This document shows, piece by piece, positions 25,661-34,532 of a stretch of DNA of 56,536 nt. Below the pieces are notes generated by a model. The model saw nothing but the letters and a program-made list of their open reading frames with translations, was not told the DNA's origin and made no database searches. The translations under genes and the position numbers were made by a program. Positions within the stretch are counted from its first letter, which is position 1, and each line of letters opens with the position of its first letter. Source of the stretch: an uncultured Chloracidobacterium sp. (GTDB taxonomy: Bacteria; Acidobacteriota; Blastocatellia; Pyrinomonadales; Pyrinomonadaceae); contig CALDGX010000196.1 of NCBI GenBank assembly GCA_937941715.1, positions 1-56,536 on the forward strand, written 5' to 3'.

Positions 25661-26146
25661 ATGTCCGAGTCGCTCAATTTTACGCACAACGCCGACAGGT
25701 CGACGATCTATGCCGAGATCGCTCCGCAGGTCGACGCTCTCGTGAGCGCCGAGACCGACGTGATCGCAAATCTGGCGAATGTGGCGGCGGTGCTGAAACA
25801 GGCCTTCGGTTTCTTCTGGGTCGGATTTTACATCGTGAAGGACGGTGAACTGGTGCTCGGGCCGTTTCAGGGGCCGCTGGCGTGCACACGCATCAGGCCC
25901 GATCAGGGGGTTTGCGGACACGCCTACACAACGCGCGAAACCGTGATCGTACCGGATGTGGACAAATTTCCGGGCCACATCGCCTGTGCGTCGGAGTCGC
26001 GTTCTGAGATCGTGGTCCCGGTCTTTGCGGCAAGCGGCGAGGTCTTTGGCGTTTTGGACGTCGATAGTTCACAATTGAACGATTTTTCTGACATTGATCA
26101 GGTTGGCCTCGAGCGCATCGTACGTTCGATCGAGGCGGCACTTTAG
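25661..26146 (+). CDS. msrC: Free methionine-(R)-sulfoxide reductase (GAF type)
   Basis: This 161-residue single GAF-domain protein matches fRMsr, which reduces free methionine-(R)-sulfoxide, probably using thioredoxin. The conserved pattern FFWVGFYIVKDGELVLGPFQGPLACTRI, GVCGHAY and PGHIACASESRSEIVVP holds the three family cysteines; the Cys in GVCG and the one in HIACAS are the catalytic pair, the first being resolving. Start is ATG 25661 and the protein is full length. It is followed by the terC gene after 20 bases, so the two may be co-transcribed. Cytosolic oxidative-stress repair is its likely role. Confidence 0.93.
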   Translation: MSESLNFTHNADRSTIYAEIAPQVDALVSAETDVIANLANVAAVLKQAFGFFWVGFYIVKDGELVLGPFQGPLACTRIRPDQGVCGHAYTTRETVIVPDVDKFPGHIACASESRSEIVVPVFAASGEVFGVLDVDSSQLNDFSDIDQVGLERIVRSIEAAL

Positions 26147-26166
26147 GTCCGGACGCGGTCTTTTTT

Positions 26167-27225
26167 ATGCACACGATCGAATATCCATACTGGGTTTGGG
26201 CGGTATTCTTCGCCGTGGTGATCACGGCGTTGATCGTCGATATCGGCATCGTCAACCGCAAGGCACACGCTCCCACTCGAAAGGAGACGATTGGCTGGAG
26301 CGTCGTCTGGGTATCACTGGCGTTACTCTTCAACGGGTTTGTTTACTGGGTCGTCGGCCGGCAGTTTAACGACTGGACACTCGCGCTCGCCCAGGCCAAG
26401 CTCTTTTTGACCGGTTACCTGATCGAACTGTCGCTCTCGGTCGACAATCTATTCGTATTTCTGCTGATCTTTACGTTCTTTAAGGTGCCCAAGAAATATC
26501 AGCACCGGGTGCTGTTCTGGGGCATCATGGGCGCGCTCGGCCTGAGGATGATAATGATCTTCGCCGGTGCCGAGCTGGTCGAGCGGTTTCATTGGGTCAT
26601 ATACATCTTCGGCGCGTTCCTGTTGTACACGGGGCTCAAGATGTTTCAGGATTCGGATGAGAATTTTGAACCGCACGAGAGCTGGATAGTGCGGTTTGCG
26701 ACGCGATATATCCGTATCTCGAAGCACTATGACGGCGACAAATTCTTTGTCGTCACGGACGGCGTCCGGTCAGGCACGCTGCTGCTGCTGGTCCTCATCA
26801 CCGTGGAATTTACCGACCTGGTATTCGCGGTAGATTCGATACCGGCCATCTTCGGCATCACGACCGACCGATTTATCGTCTATACCTCAAATATTTTTGC
26901 GATACTTGGATTGCGGACGTTTTTCTTTCTGCTGGCCGATATGGCGGAGAAGTTTCATTATTTGAAATACGGGCTCGCGTTCATACTCAGCTTTATCGGC
27001 GTCAAAATGCTCTTGCCACTTGCGGCATCAGGTTTGATAATGGCAACGGGAGATGGCGGCAGTTCGGCGTTCGGCGGATTTCTCGAACGCTATCTGCGGC
27101 ACGAGTTTGATCAGCTGGTGATCAATATCTCGCTCGGTGTGGTCGTTGCCGCGATCCTGATCTCGGTGATCATCTCGATGCTGATCGCGCCGAAGCACAA
27201 AACTGAAAACGACGAAAATGAATAG
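26167..27225 (+). CDS. TerC-family integral membrane protein
   Basis: The 352-residue protein has about nine hydrophobic helices and the TerC signature: LTGYLIELSLSVDNLFVFLLIF with its intramembrane Asp, then LRMIMIFAGAELVERFHWVIYIFGAFLLYTG, and a second Asp motif FTDLVFAVDSIPAIFGIT. TerC proteins (Alx/MeeF group) are linked to manganese export and metalation of secreted proteins, and historically to tellurite resistance. No tellurite genes occur here. No manganese riboswitch is seen in the 20 bases upstream. It may form a unit with the fRMsr gene. Confidence 0.92.
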   Translation: MHTIEYPYWVWAVFFAVVITALIVDIGIVNRKAHAPTRKETIGWSVVWVSLALLFNGFVYWVVGRQFNDWTLALAQAKLFLTGYLIELSLSVDNLFVFLLIFTFFKVPKKYQHRVLFWGIMGALGLRMIMIFAGAELVERFHWVIYIFGAFLLYTGLKMFQDSDENFEPHESWIVRFATRYIRISKHYDGDKFFVVTDGVRSGTLLLLVLITVEFTDLVFAVDSIPAIFGITTDRFIVYTSNIFAILGLRTFFFLLADMAEKFHYLKYGLAFILSFIGVKMLLPLAASGLIMATGDGGSSAFGGFLERYLRHEFDQLVINISLGVVVAAILISVIISMLIAPKHKTENDENE

Positions 27226-27236
27226 GTCCGCGCTTA

Positions 27237-28475
27237 ATGGACGATAACAAATACCGCAAATTCTATGTCGAATGGTGGAACATTCGAAAGAGTACGATCT
27301 ATGGATCGATCGCGGTATTGTTGTTTGTCGGCGCGATAGCCGGCGGCTCGTGGTGGGCGTCGAGGAACAATTGGTTCGTCACGACACAGGACGTCGAGAT
27401 GCCGGCCGACGCGGCCAGGATCATCTCGTTTGAGGGCGAGGTGCGCATCATCCGCGCCCAGACGCGAGAGACGATCCTTGTCACCAAAGAAACGTGGGTC
27501 GCGGCCGGCGATACTATCCAGACCCAATCAGACGGCCGTGCGATCGTGCAGATGATCGATGGATCGGTCTATTCGGTTCGTCCTAACAGTACGGTCGTGG
27601 TCCGCGACAGCGTCTCGCTCTTTGGCGGTAAGAACGTCCGTGTTTCGCTCAACGACGGCCAGCTAAATGTCAGGACAGATGAGCAGCCGGCCGACTCAAA
27701 CAACATCGTCGAGGTCGCCGAATCAGAGAACAAACTCCTGCCGCAGACGGACGCGAGCTTTAACGCCGACGGCGCCAACGCGGGCGAGATCCGCGTCAGC
27801 CGCGGCGGCGTCGAAACCACAATCGGCGGAGATCGCACCACCATCGAGCAAAACGAGTTTGCGTCGGTGAACGGCGGCAAGCTGTCGGCACGTGAGCGGT
27901 TGCTGGCCCCGCCGCGGCCCACTGCTCCCAGCAATTCGTCGCAGGTCGTCGATACGGCCGGTACGGGCGTCAGTGTTTTGTTTAGCTGGCAGGACGCTGA
28001 GGCGGGCAATGCGGCGAGTTTTTATCTGCAGATCTCGAGATCGCCTCTGTTCGCGTCGGACGCGATACTGGTCGACCGGTCGGGGCTGACCTCACGCGAG
28101 TTTCGTTTGTCGGGGTTGTCGCCGGGAACCTATTACTGGCGATTGAGGTCGGTCGCGCGTTCCGGACAGACCACCAACTGGAACGACGCCTGGAAATTTA
28201 CCGTAATAAAGCGCGGCGGCAGCATCTCGATCGAAACTTCTGAATGGAACGTCGAGCGCGTCGGCGGCAATGTCTATTTCATCAGCGGTAGAACTCAGCC
28301 CGGAATGGTCGTCCGGTCGCAGGGACGCGAGACGTTTGCGGGGCCGGACGGTGCGTTTCGCCTGCAGATATCGACCCCGTCAGCCGAGACCAAGGTCGAG
28401 ATCGGCGATGATCGAGGCAATCGTGCCGGCTTTGTGATCTCGCTGAGGACCGGCAATCTGCTCGGCCGCTACTAG
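27237..28475 (+). CDS. Membrane-anchored FecR-domain protein
   Basis: The 412-residue protein has an N-terminal membrane helix (about 22-40), then a FecR domain (about 58-150) with GEVRIIRAQTRETILVTKETWVAAGDTIQTQSDGRAIVQMIDGSVYSVRPNSTVVV. A long C-terminal half has fibronectin-like repeats (about 220-315, SFYLQISRSPLF and GTYYWRLRSVARSGQTTNW) and a final beta domain. FecR domains usually sense or scaffold at the membrane; here there is no TonB receptor or sigma factor next to it, so it is more likely structural, as in acidobacterial FecR proteins. It begins 12 bases after terC. Confidence 0.82.
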   Translation: MDDNKYRKFYVEWWNIRKSTIYGSIAVLLFVGAIAGGSWWASRNNWFVTTQDVEMPADAARIISFEGEVRIIRAQTRETILVTKETWVAAGDTIQTQSDGRAIVQMIDGSVYSVRPNSTVVVRDSVSLFGGKNVRVSLNDGQLNVRTDEQPADSNNIVEVAESENKLLPQTDASFNADGANAGEIRVSRGGVETTIGGDRTTIEQNEFASVNGGKLSARERLLAPPRPTAPSNSSQVVDTAGTGVSVLFSWQDAEAGNAASFYLQISRSPLFASDAILVDRSGLTSREFRLSGLSPGTYYWRLRSVARSGQTTNWNDAWKFTVIKRGGSISIETSEWNVERVGGNVYFISGRTQPGMVVRSQGRETFAGPDGAFRLQISTPSAETKVEIGDDRGNRAGFVISLRTGNLLGRY

Positions 28476-28492
28476 CTGTAAAATTACCTAAA

Positions 28493-29446
28493 ATGGGCGC
28501 AGGCCACGTACATCGAGACGGTTCACGCACGCGGTCGAAGACCAGGCTGCTGTCGATCGCATTGGTACTGACGAGCATCTATATGGTCGTCGAGGCCGTC
28601 GGCGGATGGCTGACGAATTCGCTTGCCCTTTTGGCCGACGCGGGCCATATGCTGACGGATGTCGCGGCGATCGCACTGACGCTCAGTGCGGTCTGGTTTG
28701 CCTCGAGGCCGCCGACGGCAAACAAGACATTCGGATATTACCGCCTCGAGATACTGGCCGCTTTTGTCAACGGCATCGCCCTCGTTCTGCTGTCGATCTG
28801 GGTGATCTGGGAGGCGATCCAGCGTTGGCGTGATCCGGGCGAGATCCATGGTGTGCAAATGTCGGTAGTTGCCTTTGGCGGGCTGATCATCAATATCATC
28901 GCCGCCAAGCTGCTGCATTCGGACCACTCGCACGACCTGAACGTCCGCGGCGCGTTCCTTCATGTAATGGGCGATCTGCTTGGCTCGGCGGCGGCGATCG
29001 TCGCGGGCGTTCTGATCCTGGTTTTCGGCTGGCTCTGGGCCGACGCGGCGGGCAGTATCCTGATCAGCGTGATCGTGATCTATGGTGCATGGCGGCTCAT
29101 ACTCGAGTCGGTGAATATCCTGCTCGAGGGAACGCCGGCGCATATTGACCTCCGAAAGGTCGAGGCCGCGATACTTGAGACCGATGGCGTCAGCGGCGTT
29201 CACGACCTGCATATCTGGACGATCTCGTCCGGGATCTTCGCACTTTCGGCACACATCAGCCATATTCAGTCAGTTCCGCATTCTGAACTCCTGGCCAAGG
29301 TCCGGACGATGGTCAGCGAGCGATTCGGCATCGATCACCTGACGATCCAGATGGAAACGCACGAGAACGAGACCGAGGCGATATACGTTTGCCAGTCGGG
29401 AATCCGGTGCTTTGAGCCGGCGGCAACCGGACGGCACGACCACTAG
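28493..29446 (+). CDS. Cation diffusion facilitator, zinc/cobalt/cadmium exporter (CzcD/ZitB type)
   Basis: The 317-residue protein has six membrane helices and a cytosolic C-terminal domain. Marks are the first-helix VEAVGGWLTNSLALLADAGHMLTDVAAI (HxxxD metal site), ANKTFGYYRLEILAAFVNG, and LLHSDHSHDLNVRGAFLHVMGDLLGSAAAI with a second metal site. The C-terminal domain has GVHDLHIWTISSGIFALSAHI. It exports Zn2+ or related ions by proton antiport. It is spaced 18 bases from the FecR gene and ends 2 bases before the LarA-like gene, so these three are likely one operon. Confidence 0.94.
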   Translation: MGAGHVHRDGSRTRSKTRLLSIALVLTSIYMVVEAVGGWLTNSLALLADAGHMLTDVAAIALTLSAVWFASRPPTANKTFGYYRLEILAAFVNGIALVLLSIWVIWEAIQRWRDPGEIHGVQMSVVAFGGLIINIIAAKLLHSDHSHDLNVRGAFLHVMGDLLGSAAAIVAGVLILVFGWLWADAAGSILISVIVIYGAWRLILESVNILLEGTPAHIDLRKVEAAILETDGVSGVHDLHIWTISSGIFALSAHISHIQSVPHSELLAKVRTMVSERFGIDHLTIQMETHENETEAIYVCQSGIRCFEPAATGRHDH

Positions 29447-29448
29447 CG

Positions 29449-30708
29449 ATGTCTGTAATTGATCTCAAATACGGCCGCGGTTCGATCGCTTTCGACATTG
29501 ACGAGAGCCGGTTTCGCGTTCTCAGCCGCGAGGCATCGGCGTTGCCGCTCAGCGACGCCGAGATCGGTGAACGCCTCGACAGCCCGATCGCCTCACCCGG
29601 TATCGGCGAGCTCATCCAGCCGGGCCAAACCGTCTTGATCGTCGTCCCCGATGCCACCCGCGAGGTCGGCTGCGGCCAGGTCGTCAATCTGCTGGTTCGG
29701 CGATTGATCGCGGACGGCGTTAACGCGTTTGATATCAGGCTGATCTTTGCCACCGGCATCCACCGCAAAACGACTGACGCCGAAAAGGCCGCTATTGTAA
29801 CGCCGTTTATCGCCCAGCGCATCAAGATGCTCGATCACGATCCCCGCGACCTGATGCAGCTGACGAGGTTGGGCGAAACCACCGGCGGCATTCCGATCGA
29901 GCTCAATCGGGCACTGGTCGAGCACGACCACGTCATCCTGGTCGGCGGCGTGTCGTTTCATTACTTTGCCGGATTTACGGGCGGACGCAAGCTCATTTGC
30001 CCCGGGCTGGCGTCGACCCGCACGATCACGGGCACCCATAAATTAGCGTTTGACAGTGACCGAATGGACCGCCGCGAAGGCGTCGGCCCGGCCCGGCTTG
30101 ACGGTAATCCGGTACATAATGCGTTCGTTGAGGCGGCCGCGGCCGCTCCGCCGTCGTTTGCAATAACGACCGTGGTCAATGATCTCGGCGAGATCATCGA
30201 CCTGTACTGCGGCGACTGGGTCCGCTCCCATCGGGCGGCGTGCGACGCTTTCGCGGAGCAAAATCTCACCGAGATCACCGAAAAACGAGGCCTGGTCATT
30301 GCCGGCTGCGGCGGCTATCCGCACGACATCAACATGATCCAGGCCCATAAGGCGCTTGATACCGCGTCAAAAGCATGTGCTCCGGGCGGCACCATCATAC
30401 TGCTTGCGGAATGTCCCGACGGCCTCGGACGGGCGGATATGATCGACTGGTTCAACGCGGCGGACACCGCCGAGATGGCCGCCAGGTTAGGCGAAAAGTA
30501 TCAGGTCAACGGACAGACGGCGTGGAGTATCAAGAAGAAATGTGAGGACTTCAACGTCATTCTGGTCAGTTCGCTGCCCCCCGAGTTGGCAGAAAAGATG
30601 GGAATGGCCCCGTCAGGCTCGCTGTCGGACGCCATAGAAAAAGCCGCTCATTGGCCGAGCGGCTATATCCTTACAAATGGGGCCCGAACGCTTATTAGGG
30701 CTTCTTAA
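29449..30708 (+). CDS. LarA-family nickel-pincer lactate racemase-like enzyme
   Basis: This 419-residue protein belongs to the LarA/DUF2088 family, isomerases that use a nickel-pincer cofactor bound to a lysine. All four cofactor and catalytic residues of Lactobacillus plantarum LarA (His108, His174, Lys184, His200) have a counterpart in the same spacing: His105 (FATGIHRKT), His171 (VSFHYFAGF), Lys181 (GGRKLICPG) and His197 (TGTHKL). The substrate may be lactate or another 2-hydroxy acid; LarA relatives are diverse. The cofactor-making LarB, LarC and LarE are not in the window. It follows the CDF gene by 2 bases. Its end overlaps the secreted protein gene on the other strand. Confidence 0.9.
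   Translation: MSVIDLKYGRGSIAFDIDESRFRVLSREASALPLSDAEIGERLDSPIASPGIGELIQPGQTVLIVVPDATREVGCGQVVNLLVRRLIADGVNAFDIRLIFATGIHRKTTDAEKAAIVTPFIAQRIKMLDHDPRDLMQLTRLGETTGGIPIELNRALVEHDHVILVGGVSFHYFAGFTGGRKLICPGLASTRTITGTHKLAFDSDRMDRREGVGPARLDGNPVHNAFVEAAAAAPPSFAITTVVNDLGEIIDLYCGDWVRSHRAACDAFAEQNLTEITEKRGLVIAGCGGYPHDINMIQAHKALDTASKACAPGGTIILLAECPDGLGRADMIDWFNAADTAEMAARLGEKYQVNGQTAWSIKKKCEDFNVILVSSLPPELAEKMGMAPSGSLSDAIEKAAHWPSGYILTNGARTLIRAS
30638..30664 (-). terminator. Terminator inside the 3' end of the LarA-like gene
   Basis: AGCCGCTC (30642-30649) and GAGCGGCT (30657-30664) pair perfectly. On the minus strand the stem is followed by a T-run (complement of 30638-30642). It would stop transcripts of the minus-strand gene at 30695-31216, although it lies in the coding part of larA. 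Confidence 0.6.
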
Positions 30709-31216
30709 CATTAAAGGTCCTTGCGATCGAATCGGTCTGGTTGTGCAGCCCGCGCAGTATTTCCTTAAATCCGCTGAATCGAAGGGCGTAGATTGTGTTG
30801 TCATCGATCCGCAAAAAGTACATGCGGCCGCTCATCGGACGACCGGCACGGACAAACTCGTAATTAAAGATCACACCGCGGTAACGGCCGGCAAAATTCT
30901 CTTCTTTACCGGCAACATATCCGGGCAAGAACTGCAGTTTCTGATCCTCGTCCTGAATGGCCTCGGATGTAAGCAGATCTTTGCGTGTGGCGAGTTTTCG
31001 GACCTCAAGGTGGCCGTTATTGCGGTCGCCGTAAACATACTCGACGTTTGGACTCGTGTCCGACGGTTTGACCGTTAACTTCCACTTTTCGTCCGGCAGC
31101 GAAAAGGAATAGTCCACGTTCGGCGCGCTGAAGGTCTCGACCTGAGCACTGATCGCCGTGGCGAATGTAAGTGCGGCAAGCATTGCAAACAAGAGCGTAA
31201 ATTTTTGCGTTCTCAT
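30695..31216 (-). CDS. Small secreted protein of unknown function
   Basis: The 173-residue protein has a signal peptide (1-24, ending AISAQ) and then a compact beta-rich domain. Recognisable pieces are YSFSLPDEKWKLTVKPSD, GHLEVRKLATRKDL and GRMYFLRIDDNTIYALRFSG. The overall pattern recalls PsbP-like or small periplasmic domains of the 'SLPDEKWxL' type common in Acidobacteriota. No catalytic residues are apparent. It converges with the LarA-like gene with a 14-base overlap, and its terminator lies inside that gene. Confidence 0.72.
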   Translation of the reverse strand: MRTQKFTLLFAMLAALTFATAISAQVETFSAPNVDYSFSLPDEKWKLTVKPSDTSPNVEYVYGDRNNGHLEVRKLATRKDLLTSEAIQDEDQKLQFLPGYVAGKEENFAGRYRGVIFNYEFVRAGRPMSGRMYFLRIDDNTIYALRFSGFKEILRGLHNQTDSIARTFNVKKP

Positions 31217-31431
31217 AACTTCCCTATTCTACAATACTTTGTCGGCGTCGGGATACGAGCACGAACGACAATCACGGTGTTTGATGTTAAGGACCGGCCG
31301 AATGTTGTCTTTTACCGCGACAGGTCTTTTTGTCGGTGAGCGATGCTATTTTTCGCCCTTTGGCACATTTACGGCGTCTAAACTGCTGTTGGCACAAATG
31401 CCGTTCGATAAATATTCTGAGGTAGTTATAT

Positions 31432-33429
31432 ATGATATTCCGCTATTTATGGCTTAATCGTACGATCGCCGCGACACTGCTGGCCGCGATCACGCTTCCG
31501 GTGCTCGCAGCCGCAAAGCCCTCGCCGGCACCGCTCAAACCGCTCACCGAGGAACAGAAGATCGTCCATGTGCTGAACCGCCTCGGTTTTGGAGCACGGC
31601 CCGGCGACGTCGAACGCGTTAAGGCGATCGGCCTGCAGAGATACATCGATCAGCAGCTTGATCCGGGCACGATCGTCGACAGTAAACTCGAGAGCAAGGT
31701 CCGCAGCCTCGATGTCTTTGACCTCTCGACGGCCGAGCTTTTTGCCAAGTACCCGAATCCGACGTCCTTGTTAAGAATGATCGAGGGCAACGGTGCCCAG
31801 CCGGCGGCCGGCCAGAACCCGGAACAGGAAGTGACCGAAAAGCAGCGTCAGGAAAGGCAGCAGAAACTGCGCGAACTCTATCGCAAATACGACTTAAAGC
31901 CTGCCAATCAGATCGTGCCGCAAATTGCCGCAAACCGGGTTTTGCGTGCCGTATATTCGGAAAAGCAGCTCCAGGAGGTAATGGTCGATTTTTGGCAAAA
32001 TCACTTTAACGTGTTCGCCGGAAAGGCGGCGGTCCGCTGGTACATTCCGAGCTACGAGCGGGACGTCCTGCGAAAGAACGCTCTGGGCAATTTCAAGGAT
32101 CTGCTGGTCGGGACGGCACAGCATCCGGCGATGCTGTTCTATCTGGACAATTTCGAATCGGTGACACCCAACGCGCCGATGCCGGGCAACAACCAAAATG
32201 CCCAGCGGCTGCAGCAGTTGATCCGGTCCGGCGGCCAATTGCCGCCGCAGGCCCGCGAGCGGATGAAACAGCAGCTCGGCCTGTCCGACGCCCAGCTCGA
32301 TCAGCGGCTAAGGGAAATGCGGGACAACCCGCAGCCGGCTCAGCAACGCCAGCGACGCGGGATCAACGAAAATTACGCCCGCGAACTGATGGAACTCCAC
32401 ACCCTCGGCGTCGATGGCGGTTATACGCAAAAGGACATCGTCGAGGTCGCCAAGTGCTTTACGGGCTGGACCATCGCCGACCCGCGTGGTTACCGGCGGG
32501 CGGCCGCGGGCGAGATCAACGGCACCGAAAACCGCCGGCTCGAGCGGCTGCAAAGGCAGGCGGGCGTCCCGGATGATCTCGACAGCGGCGAATTCTATTT
32601 CAACGAACGGTGGCACGAAAAGGGCACCAAGACCGTTTTGGGCCAGAAGATCGACGAAGGCGGTATCAAAGACGGCCTCAAGGTGATCGATATCCTGGTC
32701 CGCCAGCCGGCGACCGCCAAATTTATCGCCAGAAAGCTCGCCGTCAAATTCGTCTCGGACAAACCGAGCGAGGCACTTGTCAATCGAGTGGCGGATACGT
32801 TTGCAAAGACCGGCGGCGACATCAAAGCGACGCTGAGAACGCTGTTTTCGGACAAGGAGTTTTTTGCTCCGGAGAATTACCGAGCCAAGATCAAGACACC
32901 GTTCGAACTCGCGGTCAGTTCCATTCGGGCACTCGGGGCCGAGACCAACGCCGGGCCGCAGTTCCTGGCGATGCTCAACAAATTGGGCGAGGTGCCCTAC
33001 GGTTATCAGGCTCCGACCGGTTATCCGGACACTGCCGAGGAATGGGTCAACACGGGTGCTCTGCTCGAACGCCTGAACTTTGCGGTCGCATTTGCGAGCA
33101 ACCGGATACCGGGAACGACGGTCGACCTGAGGGCCTTTGACCAAAAGGACAAGGCAAAGATACTCGACCGTGCGATCGCTGAGATACTCGACAACGATGT
33201 TTCACCATCGACACGGGGTTCGCTGACCAAGCAGATCGAGCAGCCGCTGCCCGAAGTTACGCCCGGCAAGGAGATCGACAACGACGCCGGCGAGGTGCCG
33301 AATATGCGCCAGCCCGGTCAGCAGGGCGGCCAGAACCGGCAGGCAAGGCTGCTGAATCCGAGCGGCAACCCCGAGGTCTTCAAGGTCGTCAGCCTCGTGC
33401 TCGGTACGCCCGAATTTCAGCGTCAGTAA
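31432..33429 (+). CDS. Secreted DUF1800 family protein
   Basis: The 665-residue protein starts with a signal peptide (about 1-24, ending VLAAAKPSP). It has the DUF1800 body: HVLNRLGFGARPGDVERVKAIGLQRYIDQQLDP, VMVDFWQNHFNVFAGK, GINENYARELMELHTLGVDGGYTQKDIVEVAKCFTGWTI and FIARKLAVKFVSDKP. The domain is large and found in many soil and marine bacteria, usually beside a secreted DUF1501 protein; here no DUF1501 gene follows. A Pro/Gln-rich stretch (about 120-145) is inserted. GAGGT precedes the ATG at 31432. Function is not established; export outside the cytosol is clear. Confidence 0.9.
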   Translation: MIFRYLWLNRTIAATLLAAITLPVLAAAKPSPAPLKPLTEEQKIVHVLNRLGFGARPGDVERVKAIGLQRYIDQQLDPGTIVDSKLESKVRSLDVFDLSTAELFAKYPNPTSLLRMIEGNGAQPAAGQNPEQEVTEKQRQERQQKLRELYRKYDLKPANQIVPQIAANRVLRAVYSEKQLQEVMVDFWQNHFNVFAGKAAVRWYIPSYERDVLRKNALGNFKDLLVGTAQHPAMLFYLDNFESVTPNAPMPGNNQNAQRLQQLIRSGGQLPPQARERMKQQLGLSDAQLDQRLREMRDNPQPAQQRQRRGINENYARELMELHTLGVDGGYTQKDIVEVAKCFTGWTIADPRGYRRAAAGEINGTENRRLERLQRQAGVPDDLDSGEFYFNERWHEKGTKTVLGQKIDEGGIKDGLKVIDILVRQPATAKFIARKLAVKFVSDKPSEALVNRVADTFAKTGGDIKATLRTLFSDKEFFAPENYRAKIKTPFELAVSSIRALGAETNAGPQFLAMLNKLGEVPYGYQAPTGYPDTAEEWVNTGALLERLNFAVAFASNRIPGTTVDLRAFDQKDKAKILDRAIAEILDNDVSPSTRGSLTKQIEQPLPEVTPGKEIDNDAGEVPNMRQPGQQGGQNRQARLLNPSGNPEVFKVVSLVLGTPEFQRQ

Positions 33430-33448
33430 CCTCTAATTTGTCATCGGC

Positions 33449-33494
33449 GGGCCGCGAGACAGAGCGATAACGCTTTTCTCCGGCCCTTTCTTTT
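33449..33494 (+). terminator. Likely terminator after the DUF1800 gene
   Basis: GGGCCG (33449-33454) pairs with CGGCCC (33481-33486) around a 26-base loop, followed by TTTCTTTT. The large loop lowers certainty. Confidence 0.45.
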
Positions 33495-33503
33495 AAGGTT
33501 AGT

Positions 33504-34532
33504 ATGAGATCAATATTGAACATCACTCTGGCGATGGTCATTTGCCTTGCCGGAAATGGCGTGATCGCCCAATCGACCGCGGCTCAGGCCGAACAGCAGC
33601 GTTTCAGGCTTGCGGCCGATTATTCGCGCGAGAACCGCGGCCTGTCGGTCGTCGTCATGAAGGGCGACAGGATAGTGTTTGAGGAATATCAGAACGGCCA
33701 CAGTGCTGACCGGGCGTGGATACTGGCGAGCGGGACCAAATCGTTTTCCGGCGTGATGCTTGCAGCTGCGATCGAGGACAAGCTGATCTCGGGCTTTGAC
33801 GAAAAGGTCGCCGACACGATCGTCGAATGGAAGAACGACAAGGACAAGGCCGCGATAACCGTTCGCCAGCTCCTGTCGCTGACGAGCGGCATCGACGCCG
33901 GGCAGATCGGCCGTGTGCCGTCCTACGCCGAAGCGCTCACGGAAAAAGCAAAGTTTGCCCCGGGTACCGAATTCGAATACGGCCCGGTCCCGTTCCAGAT
34001 ATTCGGCGAATTGATGACGCGAAAGCTAAAGAAGCTAAATGAAACGGTTTACGAATACATCGATCGCCGAATTCTCAAGCCGATCGGCATCAACGTGGCG
34101 TTTTGGCGAAAGTCGAACGGTCAGCCGCTGCTGCCGCAGGGCGCCTCGCTGACCGCTCGCGAGTGGTTAAAGTTTGGACAGTTTCTCCGGGATCACGGCA
34201 AATGGAACGGCAAACAGCTGATCGCAAAAAAGCTGCTTGACGAACTGGTCGTCGGTACAAAGGCAAACCCCGCGTACGGACTGACATTTTGGCTGAACCG
34301 TGACGGAAAAGGCCCGAGCGGCCGGCCGGGCCGACGCAATGCCGTTATGGAGATCAGCGAGAACGGCATCGCGGACGGAACGGCGGATATGTATATGGCC
34401 GCCGGTGCAGGCAATCAGCGGCTTTATGTCATCCCGTCGCTGGATATGGTCGTCGTCCGGCAAGCGGCCTTTGGCAACTGGGACGATCGAGAATTTATGT
34501 CGAGGCTGATCAGCGGCGGCAAGCGACCCTAA
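33504..34532 (+). CDS. Secreted serine hydrolase (class C beta-lactamase-like)
   Basis: This 342-residue exported protein has a signal peptide (1-22, ending VIAQ). A penicillin-binding-protein/beta-lactamase fold follows, with the catalytic S-x-x-K as SGTK (Ser76, Lys79). The downstream YxN-type motif reads YGP rather than YSN (EFEYGPVPFQIFGELM). The C-terminal GLTFWLNRDG region and DGTADMYMAAGAGNQRLYVIPSLDMVVVR are typical of esterase-like serine hydrolases of this family. It is more likely an esterase or peptidase than an antibiotic-resistance enzyme. AAGG lies just before the ATG. It converges with the GT4 gene, overlapping by 4 bases. Confidence 0.85.
   Translation: MRSILNITLAMVICLAGNGVIAQSTAAQAEQQRFRLAADYSRENRGLSVVVMKGDRIVFEEYQNGHSADRAWILASGTKSFSGVMLAAAIEDKLISGFDEKVADTIVEWKNDKDKAAITVRQLLSLTSGIDAGQIGRVPSYAEALTEKAKFAPGTEFEYGPVPFQIFGELMTRKLKKLNETVYEYIDRRILKPIGINVAFWRKSNGQPLLPQGASLTAREWLKFGQFLRDHGKWNGKQLIAKKLLDELVVGTKANPAYGLTFWLNRDGKGPSGRPGRRNAVMEISENGIADGTADMYMAAGAGNQRLYVIPSLDMVVVRQAAFGNWDDREFMSRLISGGKRP

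Noticed and set aside
26147..26166. Manganese riboswitch before terC
   Set aside because: Only 20 bases separate the genes and no leader is possible; the region before the cation ATPase shows none either.
33504..34532. Antibiotic-resistance beta-lactamase
   Set aside because: The SxxK motif is present, but the YxN motif reads YGP and the length and tail fit esterase-like serine hydrolases; there is no resistance context.
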